A stretch of 64,000 nucleotides of DNA, from contig NZ_JACHBG010000013.1 in the NCBI RefSeq assembly GCF_014207095.1, forward strand, positions 92,735 through 156,734. Direction: 5' to 3'. The stretch is from Martinezella lusitana. Lineage in GTDB: Bacteria; Pseudomonadota; Alphaproteobacteria; Rhizobiales; Rhizobiaceae. Below are positions 60,507 to 64,000 of this stretch, piece after piece. The number at the start of each line of letters is the position of its first letter. The stretch's first letter is position 1. The position numbers were made by a program, and so were the translations under genes. Below the pieces are notes generated by a model, which did no database searches, was not told the DNA's origin, and worked only from the letters and a program-made list of their open reading frames with translations.

Positions 60507-62426
60507 ATGAACGATCAGCCGACAGGCCAGCAAGCCGCAGAAACCAGGTTGGACGAAATCGCACAGATCCTCGATAGCGCGAATATTGTCGTGCACAACT
60601 TCGATGGAATCATCCGGAGATGGACGACGGGATGCGAGCGGCTCTACGGCTGGACCCAACAGGAAGCTGTCGGCCGCGTGGTTCATGAGTTGCTGTCGAC
60701 TATTTTCCCGGAGCCGCTCGAGGAAATACGCGGCAAGGTCGGTCGGCAGATTGCCTGGCAGGGCGAGCTTGTGCATCGCCATAAGGATGGTAGGCCCATT
60801 ACTGTCGCGAGCCGTTGGGTTTCGGCATCCTCAACCGATCCGGACCAGAAAGTCATCATTCAGACCAATAATGATATCACTCACTTAAAGCAGATCCAGG
60901 CGGATCTGGCCGAACGCGAGGCTCATCTGCGCTCGATCCTCGCGACCGTCCCTGAATCGATGATTGTTATCGACGAATCGGGTTTGGTCGCGTCGTTCAG
61001 TACCGCTGCGGAAAAGCTGTTTGGATACTCGGTAGACGACGTGTATGGAAAGAATGTTTCCATGCTCATGCCTTCGCCAGATCGCGAGGCCCATGATGGA
61101 TATCTCTCCCACTATCTGACGACCGGCGAGCGCCGCATCATCGGTTACGGCCGCGTTGTCAGCGGGCAACGCAAAGACGGTACGGTCTTTCCAATGGAGT
61201 TGTCGGTCGGCGAGGCGGTCGCCAATGGCAAGCGGATATTTACCGGCTTCGTCCGGGATCTTACGAGCCGCCACAAGATCGAAGAGGAGCTTCGGCAATC
61301 GCAAAAGATGGAAGCCATCGGCCAATTGACCGGCGGCCTGGCCCATGACTTCAACAATCTTCTCACCGTCATCAGCGGCAACCTGGAAATGATCGAAGCG
61401 CGGCTACAAGATGCAAAGCTGCTGTCGCTGGTTTCGGAGGCGCAGGCAGCGGCCGAGGACGGGGCGAAGCTCACCGCCCAACTCCTTGCCTTTGGCCGTC
61501 GCCAGTCCCTCAATCCGAAGCTTATGGACGTAGGCAGATTCGTATCCGGCTTTTCCGATCTTTTGCGTCGCACTCTGGGCGAGGCAATCGAATTGCGAAC
61601 GATTGTTACCGGCTCCACAAATGAAGCGCTGGTCGATGGCTCGCAGTTGCAGAATGCCCTCCTCAATCTTGCGATCAATGCGCGTGATGCGATGCCGCGC
61701 GGCGGGCTATTGACGATCGAGATTTCACGCCTGCGGCTCGATGCCGACTATGCACGCATGTATCCGGAGGTCCGTACCGGCGAATACGTGCTGATCGCAG
61801 TGACAGATACCGGCGTCGGCATGTCGAGCGAAACGAAGGAGCGTGCTTTCGAGCCGTTCTTTACCACAAAGGGGATGGGCGCAGGCACCGGTCTTGGCCT
61901 CAGCATGGTCTACGGCTTTGCGAAGCAATCGGGTGGCCTTGTCCAGCTTTATAGCGAGATCGGTCAGGGGACGAGCATTCGCATTTTCCTGCCAGCTCAA
62001 CAGGTGCATTCGCCAATCGAACAGGGTCGTGTGGACGACGACAGGAAGCTTGAGATTCCAAAGGGCTTCGAGCGGATCCTCGTCGTCGAGGATGACGTTC
62101 GCGTTCGTCGCGTCACCGTCTCCCGCCTCCTCGATGCCGGATACAGTGTCATTGAGGCAAGCAATGGAACCGAGGCTCTGGCCCTTTGTCAGGAGAACCG
62201 GGACATTGCATTGCTGTTTACCGATATCGTGATGCCTGGCGGCATGGCTGGGGATGAACTTGCACACAAGATCCGGGCAATGCGCCCTGAAATCAAGGTG
62301 CTATTCACATCCGGCTATGCCGAGCCCACGATTGCTGGTCGCGAGCTCGCAGAAGCCGGCAGCTGGCTGAAGAAACCCTACACCGCCCGCCAGCTTGCCG
62401 TTCGTCTTCGAGAACTCCTTGATTGA
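60507..62426 (+). CDS. fixL: Hybrid heme-PAS sensor histidine kinase, FixL type
   Basis: A 639-residue cytoplasmic oxygen sensor, with no membrane helices. PAS1 is about 12-125; the heme PAS2 about 140-255 has MIVIDESGLVASFSTAAEKLFGY, heme-ligand His196 in PDREAHDGYL and Arg216 in GYGRVVSG, both at FixL positions. The kinase core has His280 (GGLAHDFNNLL), N box NLAINARDAM and G box GLGLSMVYG. A C-terminal receiver (about 524-639) has Asp573 (FTDIVMPGG). The attached receiver distinguishes it from classical FixL with a separate FixJ; no fixJ is present. Signal: low oxygen. Confidence 0.92.
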   Translation: MNDQPTGQQAAETRLDEIAQILDSANIVVHNFDGIIRRWTTGCERLYGWTQQEAVGRVVHELLSTIFPEPLEEIRGKVGRQIAWQGELVHRHKDGRPITVASRWVSASSTDPDQKVIIQTNNDITHLKQIQADLAEREAHLRSILATVPESMIVIDESGLVASFSTAAEKLFGYSVDDVYGKNVSMLMPSPDREAHDGYLSHYLTTGERRIIGYGRVVSGQRKDGTVFPMELSVGEAVANGKRIFTGFVRDLTSRHKIEEELRQSQKMEAIGQLTGGLAHDFNNLLTVISGNLEMIEARLQDAKLLSLVSEAQAAAEDGAKLTAQLLAFGRRQSLNPKLMDVGRFVSGFSDLLRRTLGEAIELRTIVTGSTNEALVDGSQLQNALLNLAINARDAMPRGGLLTIEISRLRLDADYARMYPEVRTGEYVLIAVTDTGVGMSSETKERAFEPFFTTKGMGAGTGLGLSMVYGFAKQSGGLVQLYSEIGQGTSIRIFLPAQQVHSPIEQGRVDDDRKLEIPKGFERILVVEDDVRVRRVTVSRLLDAGYSVIEASNGTEALALCQENRDIALLFTDIVMPGGMAGDELAHKIRAMRPEIKVLFTSGYAEPTIAGRELAEAGSWLKKPYTARQLAVRLRELLD

Positions 62427-62435
62427 CTGTCTCCT

Positions 62436-63782
62436 TCAGACAGCAGCGCTGTGGCGCGCTTTGGAGGCCTGCAAGTAGCGATCGAAGCGGGAGGCGATAA
62501 CACGGACGAAGGGCAATCCTTCGGCGCTCACCGAAAACACATCTCCGTCAAAGAAAACCATCGCACCTTCCGACGTAGCAATTCGCGCTGTCTCGACTGG
62601 CAACGAGCCGAGGTCACTTCCGAAAGCTCGCTTCAGATCGTTGATGGAGAAGGAAAAATTGCACATCAGGCTCTCGATCAACCTGCCGATAATGCGGTCG
62701 GACGGTGAAAGTTCGAAACCGCGGGCGGTCGCGAAGCTACCGCCCCTTACGCTTCGAATATAGTCAGCGGTGGAAGTCGTGTTCTGGATATAACCTTGCG
62801 GCAGCTTCCCGATCGAAGAGGCCCCGAGTCCGATGAGTGTCTCGGCCTCGTCTGTCGTATAACCCTGAAAATTGCGCCTCAGTCTCCCCGCGGCAGCGGC
62901 ATTTGCGAGGCTGTCGCTTTCGAGGGCGAAGTGATCGATCCCGAGAGGGACATATCCGGCGTCAGCCAATCGAGCCGCACCAGCCATTGCCATGTCGAAC
63001 CGCGCAGCAGGCCCTGGGAGACTATCCTGATCTATCAGGCTCTGGTGCTTTTTCATCCAGGGCACATGTGCATAGCCGAACAATGCCAGTCGGTTTGGCC
63101 GCATCGACAGGGCAAGATCTACGGTTCGCAGCAATGTCTCTGTTGTCTGCAGTGGCAAGCCGTAAATGATATCAAGGTTGATCGAACCGATCCCGGCGTC
63201 GCGCAATGACTGAACGACAAGCTGCGTTTGCTCAAGACTTTGCAGCCGATTAATGGCGTGTTGAACATGGGGATCGAAGTCCTGAACGCCGAGGCTGGCG
63301 CGCGTCATACCAAATCGGCGCCAAGCCTCGAGTTTTTCACCGTCCATATTGCGTGGATCTATTTCGATGCTGATGGCACAATCCGGATCCAGATCGAAAG
63401 CATTATCAAGCTTTGCGCGCAAATTAGCGATATCGGCAGGTTCGATCATCGTGGGCGAGCCGCCTCCGAAATGGATGGCGTTCACCCGCCGTCGATCTGA
63501 AAAGGCGGCCGCCGTGAGCGCGATTTCCGCTCGAAGTGCATCCAGATATTCCGTGACGGGATCGTAACGTCTTACTTGCTTGGTATGACAGCCGCAAAAC
63601 CAGCAAAGCCGATCGCAAAAAGGTACATGCAGGTAAAGTGAAACGGGATTTTCTGGATCGGTCTCACTTAGCCATTCGGCATAGCAGGCACTATCGATCC
63701 CCGCATGAAAATGCGGTGCCGTGGGATAGCTGGTGTAACGCGGTACGGGTTGGGTGTAACGGGCAAGCCTGTCGATGGCCAC
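62436..63782 (-). CDS. hemN: Oxygen-independent coproporphyrinogen III dehydrogenase HemN
   Basis: Radical-SAM enzyme of 448 residues making protoporphyrinogen IX without oxygen. The cluster motif CxxxCxxC is CDRLCWFCGC (about 55-64), preceded by LYLHVPF; the second substrate-binding segment is GGGSPTMIEP. GTG start at 63782 yields the family N-terminus. It lies 68 bp after cydX on the same strand and converges with fixL with 9 bp between them. Low-oxygen role suits its neighbours. Confidence 0.95.
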   Translation of the reverse strand: MAIDRLARYTQPVPRYTSYPTAPHFHAGIDSACYAEWLSETDPENPVSLYLHVPFCDRLCWFCGCHTKQVRRYDPVTEYLDALRAEIALTAAAFSDRRRVNAIHFGGGSPTMIEPADIANLRAKLDNAFDLDPDCAISIEIDPRNMDGEKLEAWRRFGMTRASLGVQDFDPHVQHAINRLQSLEQTQLVVQSLRDAGIGSINLDIIYGLPLQTTETLLRTVDLALSMRPNRLALFGYAHVPWMKKHQSLIDQDSLPGPAARFDMAMAGAARLADAGYVPLGIDHFALESDSLANAAAAGRLRRNFQGYTTDEAETLIGLGASSIGKLPQGYIQNTTSTADYIRSVRGGSFATARGFELSPSDRIIGRLIESLMCNFSFSINDLKRAFGSDLGSLPVETARIATSEGAMVFFDGDVFSVSAEGLPFVRVIASRFDRYLQASKARHSAAV

Positions 63783-63818
63783 TGGACGTTTCTTTCAATC
63801 GATCTGCTTCAGCGGTCG

Positions 63819-63843
63819 ACAGCCGGGCGGTATGCCCGGCTGT
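63819..63843 (-). terminator. Hairpin between cydX and hemN
   Basis: ACAGCCGGGC-N5-GCCCGGCTGT, a perfect 10-bp stem. It lies 8 bp after the cydX stop. No U-tract, so it may end or shield the cyd transcript, or only partially separate it from hemN. Confidence 0.55.
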
Positions 63844-63850
63844 CTGTGCC

Positions 63851-63964
63851 CTATTCGTGCTTGCCTTGCATGACTTGATCATCCATGAGCTCGTACCACA
63901 TGGCATTGAGGACGGCGAAAGCGGCGGCGAGAGGGAGGCCGAGGAGCCAGGCGAAATACCACAT
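63851..63964 (-). CDS. cydX: Cytochrome bd oxidase small subunit CydX
   Basis: A 37-residue single-helix membrane protein: MWYFAWLLGLPLAAAFAVLN, then AMWYELMDDQ and a short charged tail. This is the CydX/YbgT pattern: MWYFAW start and a one-helix hydrophobic core followed by E at the helix end. CydX stabilises the heme b/d site of CydAB in the inner membrane. AAGGAG precedes the ATG by 9 bp, and the last cydB codons are 18 bp upstream. It is too short for standard gene length filters. Confidence 0.9.
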   Translation of the reverse strand: MWYFAWLLGLPLAAAFAVLNAMWYELMDDQVMQGKHE

Positions 63965-63982
63965 GCGAAGTCTCCTTGAAGG

Positions 63983-64000
63983 TTAGTAGGCGTGACCGCC
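63983..64000 (-). CDS. cydB: C-terminal end of cydB (window edge)
   Basis: Only the last five codons and stop (GGHAY, TAA) are inside the window. Position immediately upstream of cydX with a ribosome site between them makes the cytochrome bd subunit II gene the natural reading. Identity rests on context. Confidence 0.55.
   Translation of the reverse strand, partial: GGHAY

Noticed and set aside
1..64000. CRISPR arrays, tRNA/rRNA genes, prophage or intact insertion sequences
   Set aside because: Read through for direct repeats with regular spacers, tRNA-like cloverleafs and transposase genes; only the IS21 fragment at 54668-54860 was found.

Overview
This is a contiguous stretch of GC-rich alphaproteobacterial DNA that looks like a Rhizobium (family Rhizobiaceae). 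Diagnostic content includes a PrsD/PrsE type I secretion pair next to an ExsH-like RTX glycanase, a heme-PAS hybrid FixL with an OmpR-type regulator and FixK, NrtR-nadABC, putA with a divergent Lrp regulator, and intergenic palindromic repeats of the rhizobial type. The FixL/FixK block and plasmid-style catabolic cassettes next to nadABC suggest a chromid or large plasmid. That is inference; no replication or partition gene is present to settle it. No rRNA, tRNA, CRISPR array or intact mobile element was seen.

Layout. 1-5 kb: a partial hypothetical gene, cspA with a terminator, a scar holding two decayed genes (a siderophore-interacting protein and an AbiEii-type toxin), htpG, and an intact siderophore-interacting flavoprotein. 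5-10.5 kb: prsD-prsE, a glutathione S-transferase, and an exsH-like secreted glycanase. 10.6-17.8 kb: single metabolic and stress genes (betaine-type binding protein, FMN reductase, small hydrolase, 1-Cys peroxiredoxin, LysR with divergent aldo/keto reductase, RecX, a DUF922 protein). 17.8-21.2 kb: RraA-like protein plus L-arabinonate-dehydratase-type IlvD/Edd enzyme, divergent from a GntR regulator with a nested operator. 21.3-25.7 kb: NrtR regulator and nadABC, with two operator copies before nadA.

26.5-39.5 kb is the most coherent accessory system: an apparent peptidoglycan-recycling locus. It holds an RpiR regulator, a murA paralogue, an N-acetylglucosamine-kinase-type BadF ATPase, murQ, a complete peptide-type ABC importer, a beta-lactamase-fold hydrolase, anmK and a lytic transglycosylase. 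The two promoters in it carry the same GGAAT-N5-ATTCC operator directly upstream of a -35 box, so the RpiR protein probably controls both halves.

39.6-54.5 kb: an FdhF/YdeP-type molybdopterin oxidoreductase, putA with divergent Lrp-type putR, then a LacI-controlled sugar ABC operon that includes a large ADP-ribosylglycohydrolase-family protein. 54.6-55.4 kb: an IS21-type remnant and debris.

55.4-64 kb: a low-oxygen block. A GNAT acetyltransferase, acetate kinase and a universal stress protein have FixK/Fnr-type boxes in their upstream regions. The block continues with fxkR (OmpR-type), fixK with a candidate K-box, hybrid fixL, hemN, and the end of a cytochrome bd operon (cydX, with the last codons of cydB at the edge). 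The genes fit one circuit: heme-PAS kinase FixL signals to FxkR, FxkR activates fixK, and FixK activates fermentative, heme-synthesis and stress genes. Motif matches and family calls come from reading and memory; no database search was run.
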